Part shown: in pieces, positions 8,360-18,371 of the stretch
Position numbering within the stretch: the stretch's first letter is position 1
How the letters are laid out: each line of letters starts with the position of its first letter
NCBI GenBank assembly: GCA_902796905.1
Contig: CADBQU010000003.1
Span: forward strand, 1-50,838
DNA: 50,838 nucleotides
Reading direction: 5' to 3'
Source: Oscillospiraceae bacterium
Lineage (GTDB): Bacteria; Bacillota; Clostridia; Oscillospirales; Acutalibacteraceae
Notes under the pieces: model-generated
Database searches by the model: none
What the model was told of the DNA's origin: nothing
The model's input: the letters and a program-made list of their open reading frames with translations, nothing else
Position numbers and translations under genes: made by a program

Positions 8360-9736
8360 ATGGCGGAAGATATACTTTTTCAGCTGGAAAATACAAAAAT
8401 GCCTTTTTCGGTAGAAGCGGAGCAATCGGTTTTAGGCTCTGTGCTTATAGACCCTAAATGTATAAACACCGTTGCCACTTCTTTAAAACCCGAACATTTT
8501 TATTTGCCGCAGCACAAAGAAATATATACGGTGCTGCTTTCTATGTACGACCATTCAAATCCCATAGATTTTGTAACTTTGTTTGAAACTCTTAAAAACA
8601 ACGGTGCAATAGACAGGTGCGGCGGAAAGCAGTACATTACACAGCTTGTGCAAACAGTGCCTTCCAGTGCAAACGTTACAACATATATAGATATTGTAAA
8701 AGAGCGTTATTATGCCAGAAGTTTGCTTTTGGCGGCGCAAACCATTATAACGGACATAGATAACGGCGGAGACGCTTCGGAGCTTATAGATTCTGCCGAG
8801 CAAAAGATATTTGAAATAAGGGAAGGCAGAATTTCCAACGAGCTGGTGCATATAGCCAGCGTTATTAAAAACGAAACTTATGACCGTTTGCAAAAAATAG
8901 CCGACCCTAAAACCAGGAACGATTATTTGGGCATTAAATGCGGCATACAGGAGTTAGACGAAACCTTAACCGGATTTAATAAATCCGACCTTATAATATT
9001 AGGTGCGCGTCCCGGTGTGGGTAAAACTTCGTTTGCGCTTAATATTGCAAGGAATATAGCGGTAGACGCCAAAAAAACAGTTTGTTTTTTCTCTTTGGAG
9101 ATGACGCGCGATCAGTTGGCGCAAAGGCTATTATCTAACGAAGCGGGAATAGGCAGCGACCATTTAAGAGACAGCTCTAAAATGACCGAAATGGAATGGG
9201 TGCGTTTGGCACAGGCAAGTGAAGTGCTTTCAAAAGCAAACATTTATTTGGATGAAACTTCAAGCCTAACCGTTCCGCAAATGAAAGCAAAAGTTAGAAG
9301 AATGGAAAAAGTTGATATGGTAATAGTAGACTATTTGGGCTTAATGCATTCTTCTACGGCAAAGGAAAACCGTGTGCAGGAAGTGTCCGAAATTTCCCGC
9401 GGGTTAAAAGTTATGGCTAAAGAGCTTAATATACCGGTTTTGGTATGCGCGCAGTTAAACCGCGGAGTTGAAGGAAAAGGCGGAGCGGCGGCGCATAAGC
9501 CGGGTCTTGCCGATTTGAGAGATTCGGGCTCTATAGAACAGGACGCCGATATAGTTATGTTTTTGTGCCGCGAAACCCAAAAGGGTATAGACGGCGAAGA
9601 AGACGGAGCCAAAACAAACGAAGTTGAATTATTGGTTGCAAAAAACAGACACGGCGAAACCAAAACCATCCCTTTAAATTGGGACGGAAAGTTTACAAGG
9701 TTTACGGCGGTAGATACTTTGCACGAAGAAATGTAG
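8360..9736 (+). CDS. dnaB: Replicative DNA helicase DnaB/DnaC
   Basis: Hexameric helicase that opens the replication fork. The 458-residue protein has the N-terminal primase-interaction domain (PFSVEAEQSVLGS at residues 15-27), a linker, and the RecA-like domain with Walker A GARPGVGKT (about residue 217), SLEM, Walker B MVIVDYLGLM and the arginine-finger region. No intein interrupts the Walker A or other motifs, where inteins often sit in this gene. Starts 7 bases after rplI; the AAGGA of its ribosome site lies in the end of rplI. Confidence 0.96.
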   Translation: MAEDILFQLENTKMPFSVEAEQSVLGSVLIDPKCINTVATSLKPEHFYLPQHKEIYTVLLSMYDHSNPIDFVTLFETLKNNGAIDRCGGKQYITQLVQTVPSSANVTTYIDIVKERYYARSLLLAAQTIITDIDNGGDASELIDSAEQKIFEIREGRISNELVHIASVIKNETYDRLQKIADPKTRNDYLGIKCGIQELDETLTGFNKSDLIILGARPGVGKTSFALNIARNIAVDAKKTVCFFSLEMTRDQLAQRLLSNEAGIGSDHLRDSSKMTEMEWVRLAQASEVLSKANIYLDETSSLTVPQMKAKVRRMEKVDMVIVDYLGLMHSSTAKENRVQEVSEISRGLKVMAKELNIPVLVCAQLNRGVEGKGGAAAHKPGLADLRDSGSIEQDADIVMFLCRETQKGIDGEEDGAKTNEVELLVAKNRHGETKTIPLNWDGKFTRFTAVDTLHEEM

Positions 9737-9842
9737 TATTATTAAGTATTTTAACACTTAATAATACAACAATAAATACACACCATTTTTAATATAAAAA
9801 TTATTATATTAAATTAAAATTTAAAATAACGGTGTTTTTATT
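9736..9842 (+). terminator. AT-rich hairpins ending the gdpP-rplI-dnaB unit
   Basis: Two structures in a row. GTATTATTAAGT/ACTTAATAATAC (9736-9767) is a perfect 12-bp stem. A second folds ACACC (9780-9784) on GGTGT (9831-9835) with an inner TTTAATATAA/TTATATTAAA stem, then TTTTTA. The second has the form of an intrinsic terminator. Confidence 0.5.
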
Positions 9843-9886
9843 ACAAAATAAAAAGTATTTAAAATACAAATTATTAAAGGCTGTTT

Positions 9887-11158
9887 ATGGAAGAATTAAG
9901 CTTAGAAAATTATTTTAAAAAAAATACGTTTTTAAATAATAAAACCGTAACCGTTGCGCTTTCGGGCGGAGCGGACTCGGTATGCCTTTTGTATTTAATA
10001 AACGAAGTAAAAGATAAATTTAACATAAACCTAAAGGCGGCGCATTTAAACCATTTAATAAGAGATGAAGAAGCTTTTAGGGACCAGCACTTTTGCGAAG
10101 AGCTTTGCAAAAAAATGGGAGTAGAGCTTACGGTTAAAAAAGCGGACGTACCCAAATTAAAGCAAAAAGGCGAAAGCTTGGAGCTGGCTGCAAGAAGAAT
10201 ACGGTACGAGTTTTTTAAAGCTTTAAAAACCGATTATATTGCTACGGCGCATAACAAAGACGATAACGCCGAAACGGTTATTTTAAACATTTTAAGGGGC
10301 TGCGGATTAAAGGGTTTAACCGGTATACCCGAAATAAGAGAAAATTATATAAGGCCGTTGCTTTATTTTAAAAAATATGATATTCTTAGTTTTTGTAAAA
10401 AAAATAATTTAAGCTTTGTAACCGACAGCACAAATTTAAGCAACGATTATTCCAGGAATAAAATAAGAAATATGGTTTTTCCGGTTTTTGAAAGCATAAA
10501 CGAAAAATTTACGGATAATATTGCAAGGCTTTCGGAATTGGCTCTTTTGGAAAATTCATTTTTAGACGAATATACTTTAAACGTTTTAAATGCCTCATAC
10601 GGCAAAAAGGGCATTATAACAAGCTTTATTTTAAAAGAAAACGAAGCTGTAATAAACAGGGCGGTTAAAAAGTATTTAGAAGAAAATTTAAAATTTTCAA
10701 TAGACGAAAAGACCTTAAAAAACATAGTTTTTAAAATAAGAAACGGCAAAGATTTTAAAATAAATATTATTAATAACAAATATGTTTATTTTACAAATAA
10801 CGAGCTTTATTTAAAAAAAGAAGAGCCGGAAATAGAATTTTTTGTAAGGACACAAAAAGTTAACAAATTTTCAAAAAAAAATACAATAGACTGTGATAAA
10901 ATAATCGGTAAATTAAAGTTGGATGTTAAAAAAGCGGGCGATACCATAAAGCTAAAAAAAAGGCCCGAAAAAACTTTAAAAAAACTTTTTACCGAAAAGA
11001 AAATCCCCCAAAATATGCGTAAAAATCTTCCTGTTTTAAGGGATGACAACGGCATAGTTTGGGTTTATAAAATAGGGGTAGCGGAACGAGCGGTTCCAAA
11101 TGAAAATTCAAAAAATTTAACGGAAATTGCGGTGGAGGAAAAGTATGTCAATTCATAA
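9887..11158 (+). CDS. tilS: tRNA(Ile)-lysidine synthase
   Basis: Converts C34 of the CAU-anticodon tRNA-Ile to lysidine, so that AUA is read as isoleucine, an essential step in a genome this AT-rich. The 423-residue protein has the PP-loop SGGADS (residues 26-31, A for the more common V), HLNHLIRDEEA, AHNKDDNAET and RNKIRN, then the C-terminal TilS substrate-binding domain with KKLFTEKKIPQ and LPVLRD. The last 14 bases overlap hpt, so the two are translationally coupled. AAAGG precedes the ATG at 9887. Confidence 0.94.
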   Translation: MEELSLENYFKKNTFLNNKTVTVALSGGADSVCLLYLINEVKDKFNINLKAAHLNHLIRDEEAFRDQHFCEELCKKMGVELTVKKADVPKLKQKGESLELAARRIRYEFFKALKTDYIATAHNKDDNAETVILNILRGCGLKGLTGIPEIRENYIRPLLYFKKYDILSFCKKNNLSFVTDSTNLSNDYSRNKIRNMVFPVFESINEKFTDNIARLSELALLENSFLDEYTLNVLNASYGKKGIITSFILKENEAVINRAVKKYLEENLKFSIDEKTLKNIVFKIRNGKDFKINIINNKYVYFTNNELYLKKEEPEIEFFVRTQKVNKFSKKNTIDCDKIIGKLKLDVKKAGDTIKLKKRPEKTLKKLFTEKKIPQNMRKNLPVLRDDNGIVWVYKIGVAERAVPNENSKNLTEIAVEEKYVNS

Positions 11159-11690
11159 CGATATAGAAGAGGTTTTATTTACAAAAGAACAAATAGATGA
11201 GATTGTAAGTAAGCTGGGAAAACAAATAACCGAAGATTACAAAGATAAAAATTTGCTTCTTATAGGAATTTTAAAAGGTTCGGTTGTATTTATGAGCGAC
11301 CTTATGCGCAAAATAGATTTAAAGTGTTCTATAGATTTTATGGCAATTTCATCTTATGGCAGCAGCACAAAATCAAGCGGAACGGTTAGGGTTTTAAAAG
11401 ACCTTACCACAGATATAAAAGGCTATGACGTTTTAATTATAGAAGATATTTTAGACAGCGGTAAAACTTTGGACCATTTGCGCAGTATGCTTAAATTAAG
11501 AGAGCCCAAAAGTTTAAAAATATGTACGTTTTTTGATAAACCCGAAAGAAGGGTTGTTGAAGATTTAAAAGCCGATTATGTGGGTTCGGTTATTCCCGAT
11601 AAATTTATAGTAGGCTACGGTCTTGATTTTGCTGAAAAATACCGCAATTTGGATTATATAGGTGTTTTAAAACCGGAGCTTTACGAATAA
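11145..11690 (+). CDS. hpt: Hypoxanthine phosphoribosyltransferase
   Basis: Salvages hypoxanthine and guanine to IMP and GMP with PRPP. The 181-residue protein has the PRPP loop VLIIEDILDSGKTL, LLIGILKGS near the N-terminus and GYGLDFAEKYRNL at the C-terminal end. I place the start at ATG 11145, where GGAGG (11134-11138) is 6 bases upstream, rather than at the in-frame codon at 11127. The tilS-hpt-ftsH order is conserved widely in Firmicutes. Confidence 0.95.
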   Translation: MSIHNDIEEVLFTKEQIDEIVSKLGKQITEDYKDKNLLLIGILKGSVVFMSDLMRKIDLKCSIDFMAISSYGSSTKSSGTVRVLKDLTTDIKGYDVLIIEDILDSGKTLDHLRSMLKLREPKSLKICTFFDKPERRVVEDLKADYVGSVIPDKFIVGYGLDFAEKYRNLDYIGVLKPELYE

Positions 11691-11718
11691 AGGATTTTTA
11701 AAAAAGGAGGCGTAACAA

Positions 11719-13593
11719 ATGAAAAATTTAAAAAGTATGCTGGTTTATATTTTAATACCCGTTGTGCTTTTTGCAGGCGTTTTGTTTTTAATGAATATGC
11801 AAAAAAAACAAACCGAAGTAAAGTACTACGAAATTGTTGAAATGATTAAAGACAATAAGGTAGAAGCATACACCCTTAATTTATACAGCGGAGAATTAAG
11901 TTATAAGGTTAGGGGCAGTAAAACGGTATCGAAATATACGGTGGCTTCTCCCGATATGTTTTATAACGACGTTAACGAATATGTTTTAAAAATTAACGAA
12001 AACAACGAAAAAGACAAGACAAAACAAATTAAATACGATTATTTAAAGGGCAGCGAAGGCGCTTGGCTTGTTAATATTTTACCTACCGTTATTTTGGTTG
12101 TGGCTTTAATGGCGTTTTATATATTTATGATGCGCCGTATGAACGCCACTATGGGCAACGATAAAACTTTTAGCTTTGGAAAAGCAAGGTTTAAAAGAGC
12201 GGACGATAAAAAGAAAACAACATTTGCAGACGTGGCGGGCGCGGATGAAGAAAAAGAGGAAATGAGCGAAATAGTTGAATTTTTGAAAAATCCTCAAAAA
12301 TACGATCAACTCGGAGCTCATATACCTAAAGGCGTTTTGTTAGTGGGTCCTCCCGGAACTGGTAAAACCTTGCTTGCAAGGGCTGTTGCAGGCGAAGCCG
12401 GAGTACCGTTCTTTTCTATTTCCGGTTCGGACTTTGTGGAAATGTTTGTGGGCGTAGGCGCTTCAAGAGTAAGAGATTTATTTGAGCAGGCAAAGAAAAA
12501 CGCTCCTTCTATAATATTTATTGATGAAATAGACGCAGTAGGACGTCAGCGCGGAGCGGGATTAGGCGGCGGACACGACGAGCGCGAACAAACCTTAAAC
12601 CAGTTGTTGGTTGAAATGGACGGTTTCGGCGCAAACGAAGGCGTTATTATTATGGCGGCTACCAACCGTCCTGACGTATTGGATCACGCATTGCTTCGTC
12701 CCGGAAGATTTGACCGTCAAATAACCGTTAACTATCCGGATATAAAGGGTAGGGAAGAAATATTAAAGGTTCATTCAAGGGGCAAGCCTTTAGGACCGGA
12801 TGTAGACCTTAAAACAATTGCAAAATCCACTTCGGGCTTTACGGGCGCGGATTTGGCAAACCTTTTAAACGAGGCCGCATTATTGGCTGCAAGGAAAAAC
12901 TACAAAGCCATTACCGAAGAAAATATAGAAGAAGCAACCATAAAGGTTGTAATGGGTTCGGAAAAACGTTCTCATGTAATTTCGGATAAGGATAAAAAAA
13001 TTACGGCATTCCACGAAGCCGGACACGCGGTGGTTTCGTATTTTCTTCCTACGCAAGACCCGGTTCATCAAATATCTATTATTCCCAGAGGCATGGCGGC
13101 AGGATATACAATGTATTTGCCGGATGACGAACAGGGAGATAAAACCCATGTGGGTAAAAAATATTTGCTTGAACAAATTTGCTCTATGTTAGGCGGAAGA
13201 GCCGCAGAGGAAATTACACAGGAAGATATTTGCACGGGAGCTTCTAACGATATGGAAAGAGCTACCGAAATTGCAAGAAAAATGGTTACTAAATACGGTA
13301 TGAGTGACCGTTTGGGACCGATGACCTACGGTAACGATAACAACGAAGTATTTTTGGGCAGAGATTTTGCTTCTACGCCTAATTATTCAAACGAAGTTGC
13401 AAATATTATTGATGAAGAAATAAATAAAATAATAACCGAAGCTTACGATAAAGCCAAAGATATTATTAATAAAAATATTGATAAATTAACAATAGTTGCA
13501 AACGTTTTAATAGAAAAAGAAAAAATAGACGGCGAAGACTTTAAAAACATTATGGAAAATAAAACCCAAGATACTGCAGAAGAAGAAAAATAA
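11719..13593 (+). CDS. ftsH: ATP-dependent zinc metalloprotease FtsH
   Basis: Membrane-bound AAA protease for quality control. The 624-residue protein has two membrane helices (about residues 5-23 and 118-140) around an external domain, AAA motifs [19 protein letters not shown] and the second region of homology [21 protein letters not shown], and the zinc site HEAGH with the distal Asp near [20 protein letters not shown] at 11700-11708 precedes ATG. Length and domain order are normal. Confidence 0.97.
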   Translation: MKNLKSMLVYILIPVVLFAGVLFLMNMQKKQTEVKYYEIVEMIKDNKVEAYTLNLYSGELSYKVRGSKTVSKYTVASPDMFYNDVNEYVLKINENNEKDKTKQIKYDYLKGSEGAWLVNILPTVILVVALMAFYIFMMRRMNATMGNDKTFSFGKARFKRADDKKKTTFADVAGADEEKEEMSEIVEFLKNPQKYDQLGAHIPKGVLLVGPPGTGKTLLARAVAGEAGVPFFSISGSDFVEMFVGVGASRVRDLFEQAKKNAPSIIFIDEIDAVGRQRGAGLGGGHDEREQTLNQLLVEMDGFGANEGVIIMAATNRPDVLDHALLRPGRFDRQITVNYPDIKGREEILKVHSRGKPLGPDVDLKTIAKSTSGFTGADLANLLNEAALLAARKNYKAITEENIEEATIKVVMGSEKRSHVISDKDKKITAFHEAGHAVVSYFLPTQDPVHQISIIPRGMAAGYTMYLPDDEQGDKTHVGKKYLLEQICSMLGGRAAEEITQEDICTGASNDMERATEIARKMVTKYGMSDRLGPMTYGNDNNEVFLGRDFASTPNYSNEVANIIDEEINKIITEAYDKAKDIINKNIDKLTIVANVLIEKEKIDGEDFKNIMENKTQDTAEEEK

Positions 13594-13608
13594 AAAATGC
13601 AAATGCAA

Positions 13609-13641
13609 AAAAAGAAGTCCTTATTTAGGGCTTCTTTTTGT
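13609..13641. terminator. Bidirectional terminator between ftsH and recG
   Basis: AAAAAGAAGTCC (13609-13620) pairs with GGGCTTCTTTTT (13628-13639) around a 7-base loop. T-rich ends follow on both strands, so it can serve ftsH (plus) and recG (minus). Confidence 0.8.
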
Positions 13642-13652
13642 ATTTATATTAT

Positions 13653-13736
13653 GGGTTTTGCAAAAGGCTAAAGCCTTTTTGCCGCCTCAAGCTTTGCTTT
13701 AGGCGGCAGGCAAACCAAAGGTTTGCCGCAAAACCC
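13653..13736. repeat. Three-hairpin junction repeat, copy B
   Basis: Closing stem GGGTTTTGC (13653-13661) with GCAAAACCC (13728-13736), 9 bp perfect. Inner hairpins: AAAAGGC-TAAA-GCCTTTT (13662-13679); a 12-bp stem with one mismatch around TTT (13681-13707); GGCAAACC-AAA-GGTTTGCC (13709-13727). Lies between convergent ftsH and recG. Confidence 0.85.
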
Positions 13737-13755
13737 GTAGGTTAAACTGTTAATT

Positions 13756-15906
13756 TTAAATATTTAAATCCGTGTTAAAAAACAGTTCTTCTACTTTTTT
13801 TAAAAGCAGAGGATTGTTTTTAAAAGTTTTATCCTTGTTAAAAGTAATTTCGGCTTCGGCTGCAGCCGCTTTTAAAACATTGGAATTGGTTAAAAGGTTT
13901 GCAAGCTTTAATTCGGGTAATCCGTGCTGCTTTTCGCCTAAAAAGCTGCCGGGACCCCTTAAAGCCAAATCGGCTTCGGCTATTTTAAAACCGCTGGTTT
14001 CTTTTGCTATAATTTCAAGCCTTTTGGTATCTTTATCGCTTATCATAATAAATGTAGATTCAAAACTGTTTCTGCCTATACGGCCCCTTAACTGGTGCAA
14101 GGTTGAAAGCCCGAATCTTTCGGCGTTATTTATAAGCATAACGGTTGCGTTTTTTACATCTATGCCTACCTCTATAATGGTTGTAGATAAAAGTAAATTG
14201 TATTTTTTATTTAAAAAATCTTCCATTACTTTTTCTTTTTCTTTTGGCTTCATTTTGCCGTGTAAAAGACCTATGGAATATTCTTTAAAAGCATTTTGGG
14301 TTAATTCTTTGTAGTATTCTTTTACCGATATTAAATCGCTTTCGTTATCTTCTACCAAAGGGCAAACTATGTACCCTTGGAACCCCTTGTTAAGCTCTTT
14401 TTTAATAAAGTTATAAACTCTTGCCCTGTAACTTTCGTTTACATAAAAACTTTTTACGGGCTTTCGGCCTAAAGGCATTTCATTTAAAACGCTTATATCA
14501 AGTTCGCCGTAAATTGCCATACTTAAAGTACGGGGAATGGGCGTAGCCGACATATACAAACAGTTGGCGCTTCCGGAGCTTTGGCTTAAAACAGCCCTTT
14601 GCGCCACTCCGAATCTGTGCTGTTCGTCGGTTATGCACAGTGCGGTTCCCTTTAAAAAATTCTGACTTTCGGTTTCATTTTCTGCTTTTGTTTTTGCTTT
14701 TGCTCTGGTTTTTGTATCGGTGTTTGCTTCGGCTTTTGCTATTGTTTCTGCTTTTGATTTTGTTATAGTATTTCCGTTGGATTTATTTTTGCTTTCGCTT
14801 TTATTTGCTATTAAAGCGTGGGTACCTATAAGTAAATCTATTTTATTGTTTTTATAATCTTCTTTTATTTTATCTTTTTGCTTTTTGGTTAAACTTCCGG
14901 TTAAAAGCGCCGTTCTTACACTTGGAATAAGCGCTTTTAAATTAGCAAAGTGCTGCGACGCCAAAATACTTGTGGGAGCCATAAAAACCGATTTTTGACC
15001 GTTTTTGCAAACGCTGTATATAAGCGCCGCGGCAACAGCCGTTTTGCCGCTTCCCACATCTCCTTCCAGCAAACGGTTCATAGCTCTGTTGCTGTGTAAA
15101 TCGGTTAAACATTCTTTTATGGCTTTTTGTTGAGAAGAGGTTAATTTAAAGGGCAAAGAATTTTTAAATTCCGTAAAAAAAGATTTTTCTATTCTTTGTG
15201 AAACCGTAGCGGTAAACTTATTTTTTAATAAATTTTGACCTAATTTTAACAAATAAAGTTCGTCAAAAATCAACCTTCTGCGGCTTTGCTTTAAAGCTTC
15301 GGGGTTTTTTGGAAAATGTATATTAATTATGGCTTCTTTTAAAGAATACAGCTTATATTTTTGCAAAATATCGTTTGGCATATAATCGGGGAAATTGTTG
15401 GTTTTTAATAACTCCAAAGCGTTTTTTACTGCCTTTTCAACCGTTTTGTTTGAAAGACCCTTGGTTAAATGGTAAACCGGATGTATTACTGCCTGGTTTG
15501 TATTTAATATTTCGGGAGAATTAAGCTTTAAAAAACCGCCGTTAAATCCGCTTTCGGCTTTGCCGTAAAAAATATATTCTTCGTTTGTTTTTAAAGAAGA
15601 TGCCAAATATTTAGTGTTAAAAAGGGTAACGTTTAATGCTCCCGTTTTATCAAAAACCGTAAAATTGTAAACCGTTAAATTATTTTTTGTTCTTTTACAA
15701 ACAATTTCGCTTGAAATTTTAGCTTTAACACAATAGGTTTCGTTTGGTAAAACATCGCATATTTTGGTTATAACACTTAAATCCTTGTAGCTTTTGGGGT
15801 AAAAAGAAAAAAGAGTGTCAACGTTAAAAACGCCCAGTTTATTAAATAAACCGGCGGTCTTTTCGCCAACACCTTTAATAAATTTTATATCCCTATTGTA
15901 AAACAT
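13756..15906 (-). CDS. recG: ATP-dependent DNA helicase RecG with low-complexity insertion
   Basis: Remodels stalled forks and branch-migrates Holliday junctions. The 716-residue protein has the wedge/OB domain, helicase motif I GDVGSGKT, Ia APTSILASQH, GTHAL, motif II DEQHRFG, motif III SATPIPRTL, motif V STTIIEVGIDV and motif VI QLRGRIGR. Between GTHALIA and DEQH, where the family has about ten residues, there is an added stretch of roughly 48 (residues 368-415) made of K/A/E/T/N/S repeats, encoded by near-tandem TTTTGC-like units at about 14660-14805. No Shine-Dalgarno is visible before ATG 15906. Third gene after asp23 and fakA, a usual order. Confidence 0.93.
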   Translation of the reverse strand: MFYNRDIKFIKGVGEKTAGLFNKLGVFNVDTLFSFYPKSYKDLSVITKICDVLPNETYCVKAKISSEIVCKRTKNNLTVYNFTVFDKTGALNVTLFNTKYLASSLKTNEEYIFYGKAESGFNGGFLKLNSPEILNTNQAVIHPVYHLTKGLSNKTVEKAVKNALELLKTNNFPDYMPNDILQKYKLYSLKEAIINIHFPKNPEALKQSRRRLIFDELYLLKLGQNLLKNKFTATVSQRIEKSFFTEFKNSLPFKLTSSQQKAIKECLTDLHSNRAMNRLLEGDVGSGKTAVAAALIYSVCKNGQKSVFMAPTSILASQHFANLKALIPSVRTALLTGSLTKKQKDKIKEDYKNNKIDLLIGTHALIANKSESKNKSNGNTITKSKAETIAKAEANTDTKTRAKAKTKAENETESQNFLKGTALCITDEQHRFGVAQRAVLSQSSGSANCLYMSATPIPRTLSMAIYGELDISVLNEMPLGRKPVKSFYVNESYRARVYNFIKKELNKGFQGYIVCPLVEDNESDLISVKEYYKELTQNAFKEYSIGLLHGKMKPKEKEKVMEDFLNKKYNLLLSTTIIEVGIDVKNATVMLINNAERFGLSTLHQLRGRIGRNSFESTFIMISDKDTKRLEIIAKETSGFKIAEADLALRGPGSFLGEKQHGLPELKLANLLTNSNVLKAAAAEAEITFNKDKTFKNNPLLLKKVEELFFNTDLNI

Positions 15907-15920
15907 AATTTTATTTTTAT

Positions 15921-15955
15921 AAAAGCTGTAAATTGTATTTAAATTTACAGCTTTT
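15921..15955 (-). terminator. Hairpin between fakA and recG
   Basis: AAAAGCTGTAAATT (15921-15934) and AATTTACAGCTTTT (15942-15955) form a perfect 14-bp stem. Read on the minus strand it ends 15 bases before the recG ATG, in TTTTATAAAAATAAAATT. It may attenuate recG or protect the fakA message. Confidence 0.5.
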
Positions 15956-16022
15956 AAACTTTTTATTATTTTAAATTTTTTGTATGTGTATTTTAAATTA
16001 TTTTTTATTTTTCGGTTTGGGT

Positions 16023-17675
16023 TTATTCTGCCGAAATATAAAAATAATATACGGGCTGACCGCCGTTTATAAGCGTAATTTCAACTTTGTTTTCCAACTT
16101 TTCTTCTACAGCCGATTTTATTCTTTCGGCAGTGGCGTCGTCTACGTTTTCGCCGTAAAATAAAGTTAAAAAGCTTACTTTCTTTTTGCACATTTGTTTG
16201 CAAAGCTTAACCGTGCAGGCTTCCAAATCTTTTTCGGTAAATACCACTTTGCCGTTTTCTATTGCCAAAAGGTCATCTTTTTTAATTTTATGACCGTCGT
16301 AATTTGAATTCCTTGCAGCAAAGGTTATTTGACCTGTAGAAACCCTTTCACAGGCGTTTTTCATATTAATTATATTTTCTTCTTCGTCCGAATCGGGGTC
16401 GAAAGAAAGCATTGCGGAAACACCCATAGGAATGGTGCGTGTGGGAAGAACCACAACTTTTTTGGTGCTTAACGGTACCGCTTGTTCCGCAGCCATAATA
16501 ATGTTTTTATTGTTGGGAAGAACAAAAACAATTTCGCTGGGAGTGGCTTCTATAGCTTTTAAAATATCATCGGTGCTGGGGTTCATTGTTTGGCCCCCCG
16601 AAACAATAATATCTGCTCCCAATTCTTTAAATAATGCTTCTATTCCTTCGCCTACAGATACCGAAACAAAGCCGTAATGCTTGCTGGGCGCTGCCGGAGT
16701 AAATACTTCGGTGCGGTTTTCGTTTGTGGCAGGCTTTGCGTTTTCGTACTGCTTACGCATATTTTCCACTTTTAAATTTATAAGCATACCGTATTCCAAG
16801 CCTTTTTCCATAGCTTTTCCGGGATGGTCGGTATGAACGTGAATTTTAATAATATCGTCGTCTTCAACAACAACAAGGCTGTCTCCTATGCCGCCCAAAA
16901 AGCTTTTAAGCTCGTTGGCGTCGTTTTCGCCTTTATCTTCTTTGCGCTCAATTATAAATTCGGTGCAATAGGTAAATGTAATTTCCGCAGTGTAATCGTC
17001 TTCTATATTTAAACCGGTAGTTTTAGAAGAAGCTTTTTCAATTTCTTCGTCTTTAACAATTTCTCCGCCGTTAAACACAATACTCATACCTTCAAAAATT
17101 TTAATCAATCCTGCGCCGCCGGCATCTACAACGCCGGCTTTTTTTAATACCGGTAAAAGCTCGGGAGTGGTTTTTAAAGCCTCTTTTGCGCCGTTTAAAA
17201 TTATATCGAATACTTCTAAAGCATTTAAAGAAGAGTTGTTTTTAAAAGCTTCCGTAGCTTTTTCGGAAGCCACGCGGGCTACAGTAAGCATTGTGCCTTC
17301 GGTGGGCTTCATAACCGCTTTGTATGCGGCTTCAACGCCCATTTGCATAGCTTTAACCAAATTTTCACCGGTAACTTCGGTTTGGTCCTTAAAGCCTTTA
17401 GCCAATCCCCTGAACAAAAGGGAAGTAATAACGCCGCTGTTGCCCCTGGCACCCCTTAATAAAGCGGCGGCGGCTACTTCGGCTACTTCGCCGGCGGGAA
17501 GGTCGTTTACTTTTTCCAAAGCCCTTGCGGCGTTGGAAATACTCATTGACATATTTGTACCCGTATCTCCGTCGGGAACGGGGAAAACATTAAGTTCGTC
17601 TACCGAACTTCTGAATTTATAAATATTATTTGCGCCCGAAATTATAGCGTTGCGCAAAGTATTACCGTTAAACAA
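16023..17675 (-). CDS. fakA: Fatty acid kinase catalytic subunit FakA (DhaL/DegV-like fusion, YloV)
   Basis: Phosphorylates fatty acids held by FakB proteins so that exogenous acids can enter phospholipids. The protein has the N-terminal DhaL nucleotide domain with VFPVPDGDTGTNM and ARGNSGVI, a middle domain, and a C-terminal domain with VSGGQTMNPSTDDIL and VFVLPNNKNI. A longer frame begins at GTG 17684, but that codon overlaps the Shine-Dalgarno AAGGAG (17684-17689); TTG at 17675 has the right 8-base spacing, giving 550 residues. No fakB (DegV) gene is in the window. Confidence 0.92.
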   Translation of the reverse strand: MFNGNTLRNAIISGANNIYKFRSSVDELNVFPVPDGDTGTNMSMSISNAARALEKVNDLPAGEVAEVAAAALLRGARGNSGVITSLLFRGLAKGFKDQTEVTGENLVKAMQMGVEAAYKAVMKPTEGTMLTVARVASEKATEAFKNNSSLNALEVFDIILNGAKEALKTTPELLPVLKKAGVVDAGGAGLIKIFEGMSIVFNGGEIVKDEEIEKASSKTTGLNIEDDYTAEITFTYCTEFIIERKEDKGENDANELKSFLGGIGDSLVVVEDDDIIKIHVHTDHPGKAMEKGLEYGMLINLKVENMRKQYENAKPATNENRTEVFTPAAPSKHYGFVSVSVGEGIEALFKELGADIIVSGGQTMNPSTDDILKAIEATPSEIVFVLPNNKNIIMAAEQAVPLSTKKVVVLPTRTIPMGVSAMLSFDPDSDEEENIINMKNACERVSTGQITFAARNSNYDGHKIKKDDLLAIENGKVVFTEKDLEACTVKLCKQMCKKKVSFLTLFYGENVDDATAERIKSAVEEKLENKVEITLINGGQPVYYFYISAE

Positions 17676-17863
17676 ATAAAACACTCCTTAATAAAGGTAA
17701 ATATTAAACTTAACAAAAAGTACAGCCGTTAAAAAATTTCCGACATAATTTTATATTAAATTTAAAAGTTGATTGTAATAATAATGGCTTATTTATTAAA
17801 TAATAAATTGATAAATAAACTAAAAATAAACTTTTTATTTTTTTATTTTAAATAAACCGTATT

Positions 17864-18208
17864 TTAATCTTTAACTCCGTCTACACGGATAGTAACTTTA
17901 TCTACCTTTATACCGGTAGCTTCTTCTACTGTGTATTTAACTTTGTGAATAATGCTTTGAGCAATTGCGGTAATATTCATACCGTAGCAAACTATAATGT
18001 GCAGGTCAATAGAAACGGAATTGATATCTCCCGTTACAACTACGCCTGTATCAAGCTTATTCTTTTTAAAAAAACGTTTAATTTTTTGCAAACCCTGCGG
18101 AACCATTCCGGCTACGCCAAAACAAGATGTGGCCGCACGACCCACAAGCTTAGCAAAATATTCGTTCGACATTTTTATGTTGCCTAAACCTGTTTCGTAT
18201 TGAATCAT
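17864..18208 (-). CDS. Asp23/Gls24 family envelope-stress protein (YloU)
   Basis: A 114-residue alkaline-shock-type protein with the Asp23 pattern: ISNEYF-like SNEYFAKLVGRAATSCFGVAGM, GVVVTGDINSVSIDLHIIVCYGMNITAIA, and VKYTVEEATGIKVDKVTIRVDGV. Members sit at the membrane and are tied to envelope homeostasis; biochemical role is unclear. AAAGGA precedes ATG 18208. Its constant place ahead of fakA and recG supports the call. A promoter lies at 18343-18371. Confidence 0.92.
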   Translation of the reverse strand: MIQYETGLGNIKMSNEYFAKLVGRAATSCFGVAGMVPQGLQKIKRFFKKNKLDTGVVVTGDINSVSIDLHIIVCYGMNITAIAQSIIHKVKYTVEEATGIKVDKVTIRVDGVKD

Positions 18209-18342
18209 ACTTTATCATATCCTTTCCGGTTAAAAAACATATTTAAAATTTTAAGTTTTTATTTTATTTTGTTTTTTTAATTTTTATAAATTAAAATCAG
18301 CATAAACGCCGATATTAATACTGTATTTAATTGCTTTAGTAT

Positions 18343-18371
18343 ATTATAACTCTTTTACTTTAATTTTTCAA
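18343..18371 (-). promoter_or_regulatory. Promoter of asp23-fakA-recG
   Basis: On the minus strand TTGAAA (18366-18371), 17 bases, TATAAT (18343-18348). The -35 box lies inside the last codons of the upstream lipoprotein gene, and a leader of about 125 bases follows. Confidence 0.7.
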
